In this document: one piece after another, positions 33,701 to 45,757 of the stretch
Layout of the letters: each line of letters starts with the position of its first letter
Numbering within the stretch: the first letter of the stretch is position 1
Source: Delphinapterus leucas
Taxonomy: Eukaryota > Chordata > Mammalia > Artiodactyla > Monodontidae
Reading direction: 5' to 3'
DNA length: 64,000 nucleotides
Assembly: GCF_002288925.2 (NCBI RefSeq)
Contig: NW_022098007.1
Location: forward strand, 24,118,815 to 24,182,814
Notes under the pieces: generated by a model
Database searches by the model: none
The model's input: the letters and a program-made list of their open reading frames with translations, nothing else
What the model was told of the DNA's origin: nothing
Made by a program: the position numbers and the translations under genes

Positions 33701-33839
33701 AACAGCCATATTATCTTTCCACCAAAGGGTGAAATTATTTTAGATTTATAAAACTTAGATGCAGACAAGAACATAATTACCAAGAAATTGATGGTAATGA
33801 AAACAAGAGTTTGGACAGATGGAGAGGAAGTTAACTACT

Positions 33840-35500
33840 GTTACAAGTGCCTGAGGAATTATGGTCATCCTCCTCCTCAGACATTGGGAAAATCAAGTCA
33901 GCTACTCCCATTAAAGTAACTATCGATAATTCCAAGCCTCTACCCAATATTTGACAATATCCACTTAGATCAGAGGCATCAAATTGAATTCCTATTATTC
34001 AGGAATTCCTCAATAAAGGACTTATAATTCCTTGTACCAGTCCTTGTAATAGCCCTATTTTACCAGTAAGAAAGTTAAATGAGGAAGGCTGAAGGTTTGT
34101 TCAGGATCTGAGAGGTATAAATACCATTGTGATCCCTTGCTACACTGTGGTTCCTAATCCTCACACCCTGCTCTCAGCCGTTCCAGCAGACACCTGTTAT
34201 TTCTCAGTAATAGACCTATGTAGTGCATTTTTTAGTATTCCAGTGGAAGATGAAAACCAATACCTCTTTGCCTTTATGTGGGAAGATCATCAGTATACTT
34301 GGAGAGTTATGCTGCAAGACTATACAGAAGGACCCACTTATTTTTCTCAAATACTTAAAGCTGATTTAGCTGTTCACTTCCTTAATGGCTCTGTTTTGAT
34401 TCAATATGTAGCTGATTTGCTTTTGTGTTCAAGAACTGGACAAGACTTTCTTTATTTTATATTTATTTATTTATTTACTTATTTGGCTGTGCTGGGTCTT
34501 AGTTGAGGCACATGGTACCTTTGTTTTGGCATGCAGGATCTTATAGTTGCAGCATGTGGGCTCTTAGTTGTGGCATGCATGTGGGATCTAGTTCCCTGGC
34601 CAGGGATTGAACCCAGGCCCCCTGCATTGGGAGCATGGAGTGTTAACCACTGGACCACCAGGGAAGTCCCCAAACAGGACTTTCAAACAGAAACTGTCTG
34701 TAACAACAATTAGCCTCTAAGGGACATACAGTGTCTAAAAACAGACTGCAATTCTGTTTACCAATTGTGAAATATTTGGGTCATTTGATATCCAAGGAAG
34801 GATTGTTAATTGATTCTGAAAGAATTAAGGGAATCCTGGCTTTCTTGCTACCCAAAACAAAGAAATAGCTAAGAGGATTTCTAGGTTTGACTGAATACTG
34901 TAGGAATTAAGTACCTACTTTTCCCCTAATTTCCCAACTCCTCTATGTGTTACTTAAGTACGACTGATCAGGCCCAATTGAAAGGACAATAAAAGGAGAA
35001 AAGGCTACAGATGCCTTAAAAATCTTCATTGACTCAGGCTCTGGCATTAGGCCATCCTAATTATAAATTACCATTTTTTCTTTTTGTGCATGAAGATAAA
35101 GGAAATGCCCTAGGGGTGTGTTAACTCAGAAGCGTGGTGACCAGCATCAACCCATAGGATAGTATAGCCACCACCTAGATTCAGCGGCAAAAGGAATCCC
35201 ACCCTATATGAAGGTTGTTTCAACAACAGCTCTCTTGTTCAAAGTTACTGAAGAGCTCATAATGGGGTCTACTTTGACTGTCTATGTTTCACATTCAGTG
35301 GAATCTCTTTTAAATTCTCATTATACTCAGCACTATTCTGTGAGTAGACTCACTTCTTACAAGGCATTGTTGCTTTCTTTGTCTAATATTATTATACTTT
35401 GGCTCAATGTGATAATCTTAACCCCACAATTTTGCTTCCAGTGTCAGGAAGAAAACATCACATCCGTATTTCACTAATGGATTATCTTCTTACTCCTAGG
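33840..35500 (+). pseudogene. ERV-B reverse transcriptase remnant
   Basis: Fingers near 33960-34100 (IIPCTSPCNSPILPV, then RFVQDLRGIN near 34096). Palm at 34129-34450 with the first catalytic Asp in SVIDLCSAFFSIPV near 34206. The YXDD box reads YVAD at 34405-34416, so one of the two essential aspartates is Ala. The palm is followed by a SINE insertion; thumb and connection continue at 34685-35470 (IVKYLGHLISKEGL near 34766, RGFLGLTEYCRN near 34874) with many stops. The Y-X-D-D change alone would abolish polymerase activity in known enzymes. It could be post-insertion decay rather than an ancestral state. Confidence 0.9.
34451..34673 (-). mobile_element. CHR-type SINE in ERV-B reverse transcriptase
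   Basis: The tail side is (TTTA)n, then GGCTGTGCTGGGTCTTAG, ending GGACCACCAGGGAAGTCCCC. The TSD ACAAGACTTTC at 34440-34450 and ACAGGACTTTC at 34674-34684 differs at one site. It differs from the short GCGGTA type and is an older-looking subfamily. Confidence 0.93.
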
Positions 35501-36240
35501 AATGATTTACAAGAAATCCTACTGATAATGCTGACTTAAGTTTGTTTACAGATGGATCTTACATAAAAGATGAACACGGACATTACTGTGCTGAAAATGA
35601 AATAACATCCACTGTGGACATAACTGAAACTTCTTACTTACCAGAACCAAAGTTGGCACAACAAGCTGAATTAATTGCTCTAATCAGGGTTTCTCAGCTA
35701 GCCAAGGATCAAATAGCAAATATTTATACTGATAGTCACTATGATTTTGGAGTGGCTCATGATTTTGGAATGCTCTGGAAGGAAAGAGGCTTTTTTTTTT
35801 TTTTTTTTTTTTTTCGCGGTATGCGGGCCTCTCACTGTTGTGGCCTCTCCCGTTGTGGAGCACAGCTTCCGGAAGCGCAGGCTCAGCGGCCATGGCTCAT
35901 GGGCCCAGCCGCTCCGCGGCATGTGGGGCCCTCCCAAACCGGGGCACGAACCCGCGTCCCATGCATCGGCAGGCAGACACTCAACCACTGCGCCACCAGA
36001 GAAGCCCTGAAAGAGGATTTCTTACTTCCTCAGGGAAGCTCATAAAAAAATGGGAAACTAGTCTCAGAATTACTAGACTCCATAATTACCCAAAGAATTG
36101 GCCATTATCAAAATACCTGGACATTCCAAATCTGATTCAATAGAGGCTAAACGGAATCAATTCACAGACTCGGCAGCTAAACAAGCTGCTTTAAGTTCTA
36201 TTTCTGTCCAGCTCTGAGAATGTCCACTACTTAAACTTGA
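35501..36240 (+). pseudogene. ERV-B RNase H remnant
   Basis: LFTDGSYIKDE near 35538 (first catalytic Asp), AELIALIR near 35665 (Glu), ANIYTDSHYDFGVAHDFG near 35718-35770 (third Asp and following helix). A SINE then splits the domain after ERG, and the remaining helix resumes at 36009. The first part is open from 35542 through the SINE, but the reading frame after the SINE needs shifts and meets stops. The core acidic residues visible here are still present, unlike those of the polymerase and integrase domains. Confidence 0.88.
35790..36008 (-). mobile_element. CHR-type SINE in ERV-B RNase H
   Basis: Poly(T) of about 24, CGCGGTATGCGGGCCTCTCAC, ending GCGCCACCAGAGAAGCCC. The 8 bp TSD GAAAGAGG lies at 35782-35789 and 36009-36016. 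Confidence 0.95.
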
Positions 36241-36908
36241 GCCCAATTTAACTGTTAAGAAATTTCCCCTACAGGTTCAAGAATTAGCCCCAAAAGATGA
36301 AAAAGAAATATGGAAGAAGAAAACAAGATTCTTTGATCCCACCTCACGAATATGATTTGGAAAATAATAAGAGGCTTATAGTGCCCATGGGGGCTCAGTT
36401 ACCCTTACTCCAGCACATGCATTCCCTGACCCAACAGGCTCCTGAAAAAATAACTCTATGGAGAAAAGAGTACATTTCGAAGCGCTCCTCAATGGTAGCC
36501 AAAAAGGCATATACTGGATGTATTATTTGCCTTAAATATAATCCCAGAAAACGACTCCATCGGTCACAAGGTCACTTTCCCATTCCTAGGGGACCCTTTG
36601 AGGTATGGCAACTGGGCTTCATCCAAATGCCACAATCTCAAGGATATGAATATATTTTGGTAATGATCTGTATGATTTCACACTGGGTTGAAGCTTTTCC
36701 ATGCAGAACAGCAACAGCTTTAACAGTAGGTAAATTACTATTGGAAAGAATAACTCCTGTTTGGAGGATCCCTTTCGAGTTGCACCACGACCAAGGAACT
36801 CACTTTACTGGGAAAATAATAAAATCCATATTTGGCCAATAGTGCGCTTACCACCTCCAATCTTCAGGACTGGTAGAAAGAATAAACAGTATTATCAAAA
36901 CTCAATTG
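36241..36908 (+). pseudogene. ERV-B integrase, N-terminal and core part
   Basis: An open stretch of 181 codons at 36297-36842 holds the HHCC zinc-binding region (HMHSLTQQ near 36415, CIICLKYN near 36519) and most of the catalytic core. The first position of the DDE triad reads WQLGFIQ at 36606-36626, so Asp is Gly (GGC at 36615-36617). The second block, HHDQGTHFTG near 36784, keeps its Asp. The Glu block SSGLVERIN near 36862 lies after a TAG at 36840-36842. The domain is then interrupted by a 6.7 kb L1 within its TSD at 36896-36908 and resumes at 43583. Confidence 0.9.
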
Positions 36909-37009
36909 ACAGATAGCCTCATCTACCAGAGGGCAGACAGCAGAAGCAAGAAGAACTACAATCCTGCAGCCTGTGGAACAAAAAACATATTCACAGAAAG
37001 ATAGAAAAG

Positions 37010-37976
37010 ATGAAAAGGCAGAGGGCTATGTACCAGATGAAGGAACAAGATAAAACAACAGAAAAACACCTAAATGAAGTGGAGATAGGCAACCTTCCAG
37101 AAAAAGAATTCAGAAAAATGAGAGTGAAGATGATCCAGGACTTAGGAAAAAGAATGGAGGCAAAGATGGAGAAGATGCAAGAAATGTTTAACAAAGATAT
37201 AGAAGAATTAAAGAACAAACAAACAGAGATGAACAATACAGTAACTGAAATGAAAAGTACACTAGAAGGAATCAATAGCAGAATAACTGAGGCAGAAGAA
37301 CGGATAGGTGACATGTAAGACAGAATGGTGGAATTCACTGCTGTGGAACAGAATAAAAAAAGAATGAAAAGAAATGAAGACAGCCTAAGAGATGAGGGGA
37401 ACAATATGAAATGCAAAAACATTCACATTACAGGGGTCCCAGAAGGAGAACAGAGAAAGACAGGACCCGAGAAAATATTTGAAAAGATTATACTTGAAAA
37501 TGTCCCTAACTTGGGAAACGAAATAGCGACCCAAGTCCAGGAAGTGCAGAGAGTCCCATACAGGAAAAACCCAAGGAGAAACACGCCAAGACACATAGTA
37601 ATCAAACTGGCAAAAATTAAAGACAAAGAAAAATTACTGAAAGCAGAAAGGGAAAAATGACAAATAACATACAAGGGAACTCCCATCAGGTTAAGAGCTG
37701 ATTTCTCAGCAGAAACTCTACAAGCCAGAAGGGAGTGGCATGACATATTTAAAGTGATGAAAGGGAAGAACCTAAAATGAAGATTATTCTACCTGGCAAG
37801 GATCTCATTCAGATTCAATGCAGAAATCAAAAGCTTTACAGACAAGCAAAAGCAAAGAGAATTCAGTCCCACCGAACCAGCTCTACCAAAAATGCTAAAG
37901 GAACGTCTCTAGGCAGGAAACACATGAGAAGAAAAGGGCCTACAAAAACAAACCCAAAACAATTAAGAAAATGGTA
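37010..37976 (+). pseudogene. L1 ORF1, disrupted
   Basis: Start ATGAAAAGGCAGAGGGC at 37010. The coiled-coil part is open to 37318, where a TAA interrupts (GDM stop). The RRM/C-terminal part resumes at 37325 (GNNMKCKNIHITGVPEGEQ, PRRNTPRHIVIKL) to a TGA at 37658-37660, with a further frame-broken tail (ADFSAETLQARREWHD) to about 37970. Not functional. Confidence 0.9.
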
Positions 37977-40900
37977 ATAGGAACATACATATCGATAATT
38001 ACCCTAAACGTGAATGGATTAAATGCTCCAACCAAAAGAAACGGGTTTGCACAATGGACAAACAAACAAGACCCATATATATGCTGACTACAAGAGACCC
38101 ACTTCAGACCTAGGGACACACACAGACTGAAAGTGAGGGGATGGAAAAAGATACTCCATGCAAATGGAAATCAAAAGAAAGCTGGACAGTAATCAAGACA
38201 ATATGGTACTGGCACAAAAACAGAAATATAGATCAATGGAACAGGATAGATAGCCCAGAGATAAACCCACGCCCATATGGTCACCTTATCGTTGATAAAG
38301 GAGGCAGGAATGTACAGTGGAGAAAGGACAGCCTCTTCAATAAGTGGTGCTGGGAAAACTGGACAGGTACATGTAAAAGTATGAGATTAGATCACTCCCT
38401 AACACCATACACAAAAAAAAGCTCAAAATGGATTAAAGACCTAAATGTAAGGCCAGAAACTATCCAATTCTTAGAGGAAAACATAGGTAGAACACTCTAT
38501 GACATAAATCACAGCAAGATCCTTTTTGACCCACCTCCTAGAGAAATGGAAATAAAAAAAAATAAACAAATGGGACCTAATGAAACTTCAAAGCTTTTGC
38601 ACAGCAAAGGAAACCATAAACAAGACCAAAAGACAACCCTCAGAATGGGAGAAAATATTTTAAAATGAAGCAACTGACAAAGGATTAATCTCCAAAATTT
38701 ATAAGCAGCTCATGCAGCTCAATAACAAAAAAATAAACAACCCAATCCAAAAATGGGCAGAAGACCTAAATAGACATTTCTCCAAAGAAGATATACACAC
38801 TGCCAACAAACACATGAAAGAATGCTCAACATCATTAATCATTAGACAAATGCAAATCAAAACTACAATGATATATCATCTCACACCAGTCAGAATGGCC
38901 ATCATCAAAAAATATACAGACAATAAATGCAGCAGAGGGTGTGGAGAAAAGGGAACACTCTTGCAATGCTGGTGGGAATGTGAATTGGTACAGCCACTAT
39001 GGAGAACAGTATGGAGGTTCCTTAAAAAACTACAAATAGAACTACCACATGACCCAGCAATCTCACTACTGGGCATATACCCCGAGAAAACCATAATTCA
39101 AAAAGAGTCATGTACCAAAATGTTCATTGCAGCTCTATTTACAATAGCCCGGAGATGAAAACAACCTAAGTGTCCATCATTGGATGAATGGATAAAGAAG
39201 ATGTGGCACATATATACAATGGAATATTACTCAGCCATAAAAAGAAACGAAATTGAGCTATTTGTAATGAGGTGGATAGACCTAGAGTCTGTCATACAGA
39301 ATGAAGTAAGTCAGAAAGAGAAGGACAAATACTGTATGCTAAAACATATATATGGAATTTAAGAAAAAAAATGTCATGAAGAACCTAGGGGTAAGACTGG
39401 AATAAAGACACAGACGCACTAGAGAATGGACTTGGGGATATGGGGAGGGGGAAGGGTAAGCTGTGACAAAGCGAGAGAGAGGCATGGACATATATATACT
39501 ACCAAACATAGGGTAGATAGCTAGTGGGAAGCAGCCGCACAGCACAGGGAGATCAGCTCGGTGCTTTGTGACCACCTGGAGGGGTAAGGTAGGGAGGGTG
39601 GGAGGGAGAGAGATGCAAGGGGGAAGAGATATGGGAACATATGTATATGTATAACTGATTCACTTTGTTATAAAGCAGAAACTAACACACCATTGTAAAG
39701 CCATTATACTCCAATAAAGATGTAAGAAAAAAGAAAAGAAAACTGGAGTAGCAATACTCATATCAGATAAAATAGACTTTAAAATAAAGAATGTTACAAG
39801 AGACAAAGTAGGACACTACATAATGATCAAGGGATCGATCCAAGAAGAAGATATAACAATTATAAATATATATGCACCCAACAAAGGAGCACCTCACTAC
39901 ATAAGTCAACTGCTAACAGCTATAAAAGAGGAAATCGACAGTAACACAATAATAGCGGGGGATGTTAACGCCTCGCTTACACCAATGGACAGATCATCCA
40001 AACAGAAAATTAATAAGGAAACACAAACATTAAATGGCACAGTAGACCAGATAGATTTAATTGATATTTATAGGACATTCCATCCAAAAACAGCAGATTA
40101 CACTTTCTTCTCAAGTGCGCATGGGACATTCTCCAGGATAGATCACATCTTGGGTCACAAATCAAGCCTCAGTCAATTTAAGAAAACTGAAATCATATCA
40201 AGCATCTTTTCTGTCCACAATGCTATGAGATTAGAAATCAATTACAGGGGAAAGAAACATAAAAAAACACAAACACAAGGAGGCTAAACAGTATGTTACT
40301 AAATAACCAGGAGATCACTGAAGAAATCAAAGAGGAAATCAAAAAATACCTAGAGCCAAATTACAATGAAAACACGACAATCCAAAACCTGTGGGATGCA
40401 GCAAAAGCAGTTCTAAGAGGGAAGTTTATAGCAATACAAGCCTACCTCAAGAAACAAGAAAAATCTCAAATAAACAATCTAAACTTACACCTAAAGGAAC
40501 TAGAAAAAGAAGAACAAATAACCCAAAGTCAGTAGAAGGAAAGAAATCATAAAGATCAGAGCAGAAATGAATGAAACAGAAACAAAGAAAACAATAGCAA
40601 AGATCAATAAAACTAAAAGCTGGTTCTTTGAGAAGATAAACAATATTGATAAACCATTAGCCAGACTCATCAAGAAAAAGAGGGATAGGACTCAAACAAT
40701 AAAATCAGAAATGAAAAAGGAGAAGTTACAACAGACATCACAGAAATACAAAGCATCCTAAGAGACTAGTACAAGCAACTCTACGCCAATAAAGTGGACA
40801 AGCTGGAAGAAATGGACAAATTCTTAGAAAGGTATAACCTTCCAAGACTGAACCAGGAAGAAATAGAAAATATGAACAGACCAATCACAAGTAATGAAAT

Positions 40901-42140
40901 AGAAACTGTGATTAAAAATCTTCCAACAAAGAAAAGCCCAGGATCAGATGGCTTCACAGCCGAATTCTATCAAACATTTAGAGAAGAGCTAACACCCATC
41001 CTTCTCAAAATCTTCCAAAAATTTGCAGAGGAAGGAACACTCCCAAACTCATTCTATAAGGCCTCCATCACCCTGATACCAAAACCAGACAAAGATACTA
41101 CAATAAAAGAAAATTACAGACCAATATCACTGTTGAATATAGATGCAAAAATCCTCAACAAAACACTAGCAAACAGAGTCCAACAACACATTAAAAGGAT
41201 CATACACCATGATCAAGTGGGATTATCCCAGGGATGCAAGGATTCTTCAGTATTTGCAAGTCAATCAATGTGATACACCATATTAACAAATTGAAGAATA
41301 AAATCCATAGGATCATCTCAATAGATGCAGGAAAAGCTTCTGACAAAATTCAACACCAATTTATGATAAAAACTCTCCAGAAAGTGGGCATAGAGGGAAC
41401 CTACCTCAATATAATAAAGGCCATATATGACAAATCCACAGCAAACATCATTCTCAATGGTGAAAAACTGAAAGCATATCCTCTAAGACCAGTAACAAGA
41501 CAAGGATGTCCACCCTCACCACTATTATTCAACATAGTTATGGAAATCCTAGCCACGGCAATCAGAAAAGAAAAATAAATAAAAGGAATACAAATTGGAA
41601 AAGGAGAAGTAAAACGGTCACTGTTTGCAGATGACATGATACTATACATAGAGAATCCTAAAGATGCCACCAGAAAACTACTAGAGCTAATCAATAAACT
41701 TGGTAAATTTGTAGGATACAAAATTAATGCACAGAAATCTCTTGCATTCCTATACACTAATGATGAAAAATCTGAAAGAGAAATTAAGGAAACACTCCCA
41801 TTTACCACTGCAACAAAAAGAATAAAATACCTAGGAATAAACCTACCTAGGGAGACAAAAGACCTGTATGCAGAAAACTATAAGACACTGATGAAAGAAA
41901 TTAAATATGATACAAACAGATGGAGACATATACCATGTTTTTGGATTGGAAGAATCAATATTGTGAAAATGACTATACTACACAAAGCAATCTACAGATT
42001 CAATGCAATCCCTATTAAACTACCACTGGCATTTTTCACGAAACTAGGACAGAAAATCTTAAAATTTGTATGGAGACACAAAAGACCCCAAATAGCCAAA
42101 TCAGTCTTGAGGGGAAAAAAACGGAGTTGGCGAAATTAGA
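37974..42140 (+). pseudogene. L1 ORF2 (endonuclease and reverse transcriptase), disrupted
   Basis: The endonuclease starts near 37974 (LNVNGLNAPTKRNGF) and breaks at 38172 where a younger L1 inserted; it resumes at 39747 and is open at 39823-40287 (VGD/AGDVNASLTPMDRS, FSRIDHI). RT is open in pieces at 40794-41273 ([33 protein letters not shown]), 41234-41578 and 41636-42139 (catalytic region reads LFADDM near 41622-41640, so the FADD box is kept). Frameshifts and stops at 40290, 40535, 41273 and 41576 kill the frame. Confidence 0.9.
38186..39733 (+). mobile_element. Younger L1 nested in the L1 endonuclease
   Basis: The reading jumps from endonuclease to the ORF2 C-terminus at 38186 and returns to endonuclease at 39747. 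In between lies a 5'-truncated L1 of 1.55 kb with its own 3'UTR and AATAAA (about 39713). The TSD AAAAGAAAGCTGG at 38173-38185 and AAAAGAAAACTGG at 39734-39746 differs at one site. It is the third level of nesting: provirus, L1, L1. Confidence 0.96.
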
Positions 42141-43582
42141 CTCCCTGACTTCAGCCTATATTACAAAGCTACAGTAATCAAGATAATATGGTACTGGTAC
42201 AAAAACATAAACATAGATCAATGGAAAAGGATAGAAAGCCCAGAGATAAACCCATGCACCTATGGTTAACTATTCTATGAGAAAGGAGGCAAGAATATAC
42301 AATGGAGAAAAGACAGTCTCTTCAATAAGTGGTGCTGGGAAAACTGGACAGCTACATGTAAAAGAATGAAATTAGAACACTCCCTAACACCATACACAAA
42401 AATAAACTCAAAATGGATTAGAGACCTAAATGTAAGACGAGACACTATAAAACTCTTAGCGGAAAACATAGGAAGAACACTCTTTGACATAAATCACAGT
42501 AAGATCTTTTTTATCCACCTCCTCAAGTAATGGAAATAAAAACAAAAATAAACAAATGGGACCTAACGAAACTTAAAAGCCTTTGCAAAGCAAAGGAAAC
42601 TACAAACAAGACGAGAAAACAATCCTCAGAATGGGAGAAAATATTTGCAAACGAATCAATGGACAAAGGATTAATCTCCAAAATATATAAACAGCACATG
42701 CAGCTCAATATTTATAAAACAAACAACCCAATCAAAAAATGGGCAGAAGGCCGAAATAGACATTTCTCCAAAGAAGAAATACAGATGGCCAAGAAACACA
42801 TGAAAAGCTGCTGAACATCACTAATTATTAGAGAAATGGAAATCAAAACTACAATGAGGTATCACCTACACCAGTTACAATGGGCATCATCAGAAAATCT
42901 ACAAATAACAAATGCTGGAGAGGGTGTGGAGAAAAGGGAACCCTCTTGCTCTTTTGGTGGGAACATAAATTGATACAGCCTCTATGGAGAACACTATGGT
43001 GGTTCCTTAAAAAACTAAAAATAGAATTACCATATGACCCAGCAATCCCACTACTGGGCATATACCCAGAGAAAACCATAATTCAAAAAGACAAATGCAC
43101 TCCAATGTTCATTGCAGCACTGTTTACAATAGCCAGGTCATGGAAGCAACCTAAATTCTCATCGACAGATGAGATGTGGTACATATATACAATGGAATAT
43201 TACTCAGCCATAAGAAGGAACGAATTTGGGTCATTTGTAGAGACGTGGATGAATCTAGAGACTGTCATACAGAGTGAAGTAAGTCAGAAAGAGAGTAACA
43301 TTATCGTATATTAACGCATATATGTGGGACCTTGAAAAATGGTACAGATGAACCAGCTTGCGGGGCAGAAATTGAGACACAGATGTAGAGAACAAACGTA
43401 TGGACACCAAGGGGGGAAGCGGCGGGGGGGTGGTGGTGGTGGTGTGATGAATTGGGAGATTGGGATTGACATATAAAATGTATAACTAATAAGAGCTTGC
43501 TGTATAAAAAATAAACATAATAAAATTCATAAATTCAAAAAAACAAAAAAAAGTCATAAGATCATGAAGATAACAACAACAG

Positions 43583-44145
43583 CAAAACTCAACTGGCAAA
43601 ATTCTCAGAGACTTTTAGTCTTTCATGGTGAAAACCTTTCCCATTGGTGCTTCCCAACCTCAGGTCTATCCCTTTTGGTAAACATCAACTGTTTCCTTTT
43701 GAAATAATCACTGGGTGACCTATGTGCTTAGATGAAGGCATGTAAGAACCAGCATTACTTAAGGGTGCCGTATCATATTATTGCCAAGGACTTATTAAAG
43801 CACTTAAAGAAAATGAAAAGTTACTAATTCCTTTCACAGCGAGCTCCTGGGAGACAAAGACTCTAAGGACCATGGGTTACAGCCTGGAGATTTTGTCTAT
43901 TGGACAAGATATCAAATAAAGGACTCTTAACAACCAAATTGGAAGAGACCATATCAGATATTACTAACAAATCTGTGCTGGAAAACTTAAAAGGAGTAAG
44001 CTCTTGGATTCACATTGCTCACCTTAAAAAGCCTCCTCTCCTAAATGGACTGCAACTCCTGTTTCTGACACCCAGCTTTGACTAACTAAAACCAGCACTA
44101 CCAGACCAGGAGGAGAAGATGAAATCCGAAGTAAATAGATGACCC
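43583..44145 (+). pseudogene. ERV-B integrase C-terminal remnant
   Basis: Integrase continues directly after the L1 TSD and runs through an SLSWWKPFPLVLPNLRS-like stretch near 43615-43665. The C-terminal SH3-like domain reads from about 43873 (LQPGDFVYW-equivalent in the second frame) to WIHIAHLKKPP near 44008-44040. Three or more frame changes are needed, so it is inactive. It parallels the ERV-A remnant at 12891, supporting common family membership. Confidence 0.8.
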
Positions 44146-44985
44146 AAGATGCTGGACCAGGTCTTGATAATCGCTCACGTTTGCTTATGAACCAAATGTA
44201 TTTATTTCTTGGGCTCAATCATTTGAAAATTTGAAAAATCAATCCAATTGCTGGGCTTGTGGCCAATTACCCATGTCCAGAACTTCTGGATTACACTGGC
44301 GGGTTTAACCTCTTCAGGGTTCAGACTGGCTAGACCTTAGGCATTTTATCTTAGAAGAAAGAAATTCTAGTACCATGCAAGCCACCAATGATATCACTAA
44401 GTGGGACCCTCTTACCTGGTTAATTAATGACACCTGTTCTGAACCTGGCCATAAATACTCCTTTTCATTAGATGTTACCCAATCCCAACCAGAGCAGTAT
44501 GCTAAGGCTAAACCTAAAAATGTAACAACCCGTCTTTTTGGTGGCATTATTCCCCAGTTATGGGATGAATATATCTGATGCCAGCCTATGGCAACCTGAA
44601 TAGGAGGGACCCTCTCTGATGGGGACAAACCAATCATACCAAAGATAATCAACCTAGCAATACTTATAAGTTATGGTGGATGCCACCTGAAAGTTGTCAG
44701 TATACTATAACTTTGAGGACCAGTGATTGGTTTGGAACTAATTGGTTAAGAGGACCAGGGATATACTGGGTAGCTTCTAATGGGATCCAATGGATTTGTG
44801 GAACAAGTTTTTGGCCTTGGTTTTCCTCAGGTTGGTTAGGGAGATGCACAATTGTTTTCCCTTGGGTTCAAGGTCACTTACCGGTAACCTTGGAAATAGC
44901 CCCTGCCAATCTGCCTTTAATGTGGGCACACTGGGTTTGATTAGTTTTTCAGTGATATGATCATTTGGTCATGATATCTGTTCCT
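44146..44985 (+). pseudogene. ERV-B env surface-subunit remnant
   Basis: CWAC at 44249-44260 occupies the place of the CXXC disulphide motif of gammaretrovirus-like surface subunits. Two open stretches at 44375-44578 and 44680-44940 have Trp- and Cys-rich segments (YWVASNGIQWICGTSFWP near 44767, then WLGRCTIVFPW near 44836) and possible N-glycosylation sites (NDT, NVT). Stops at 44577 and 44938, and a frame change between the segments, break the frame. No convincing signal peptide was seen. It is non-coding in its present state. Confidence 0.75.
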
Positions 44986-45743
44986 GCGCATGGAATAGAA
45001 GATATCATTACTCACATAGAAGCTTTACTAAAAATTACTCAACAAGCTTTGAATGATAGTAATTAAGCCATTAGCTTGCTCAATTCAGAAGTCTCCATGA
45101 TGAGAAAAGTGGTCCTACAGAATTGCATAGCCCTTGATATTCTAACTGCTTCTCAAGGGGGAATTGTGCTATAATACATACTGAATGCTGTGTCTTTATA
45201 CCTGACAAGTTTTCTAATGTAACTCATTCTTAATACATATGAAGACTCAAATTTCTGGTCTGAATAATCCTCTTCCCAGTTTAGGGGAAATACTAGGAAA
45301 ATGGTTTGGTTTAGGAGGATCTTGGCTTAAAACTTTACTAATAATGTTGTTTACTCCACCTGGCAATTTTAATTACAGTTTGTCTAACTTGTAAGGTGAT
45401 AGTTTCTTGCCTTTTATGCCATATATTACCTACTCCTACTAAGATAATGATGTCTAAACAAGTTGAAATTATTGATTACATCTATAGTTCTTTATAAAAT
45501 AATGGACATGCACAATGCATATGCGAGGCAAAACTGGCATAAATCTTATTGGACAACTTGGAATTGACCTTCAGTCCTTGCCGAACATCCTATTAGTATA
45601 ACCAACCCCCTTCCCAAAAATAGAGAACCAGGCTACTAGGTCCCAGCCATCAAGGGACATGATGAACCCAGGGCAGGTAAGCAACCTGCATTGAGGGACG
45701 AAATAATTGATCACCTTATGCTTTGTATCAAAAGATTTATGAT
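44986..45743 (+). pseudogene. ERV-B env transmembrane-subunit remnant
   Basis: A heptad-rich segment near 45010-45075, an immunosuppressive-type region near 45115-45150 and a CX6CC-type motif near 45160-45200 appear in the expected order. They are followed by a WFGLGGSW-like membrane-proximal stretch near 45303-45330 and a hydrophobic span near 45340-45420. Stops at many points (for example 45063, 45231 and 45390) make it inactive. The cytoplasmic tail region up to the polypurine tract has no recognisable sequence. Confidence 0.72.
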
Positions 45744-45756
45744 AAAAAGGGGGAGA
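45744..45756 (+). other. Polypurine tract of ERV-B
   Basis: AAAAAGGGGGAGA immediately precedes the 3' LTR TG at 45758, exactly where the plus-strand primer tract belongs. This fixes the 3' LTR start. Confidence 0.93.
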
Positions 45757-45757
45757 T

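Larger units (their letters stand above)
36909..43582 (+). mobile_element. L1, nearly full length, in ERV-B integrase
   Basis: It begins in the 5'UTR just upstream of ORF1 (CCTCATCTACCAGAGGGCAG) and runs through ORF1, ORF2 and 3'UTR to an A-rich tail near 43555. The TSD CAAAACTCAATTG at 36896-36908 and CAAAACTCAACTG at 43583-43595 differs at one site. Integrase sequence is continuous across it. About 28 bp (GTCATAAGATCATGAAG onward) lie between the A-rich tail and the right TSD. A younger L1 sits inside. Confidence 0.95.

Noticed and set aside
35542..36045. RNase H frame reading through the SINE as a possible fusion protein
   Set aside because: The SINE is a later insertion with a TSD, its part is the usual chance frame of antisense SINEs, and there is no evidence for a transcript.
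43429..43446. GTGGTGGTGGTGGTG run as a separate repeat locus
   Set aside because: It is a minor expansion inside the normal G-rich stretch of the L1 3'UTR.
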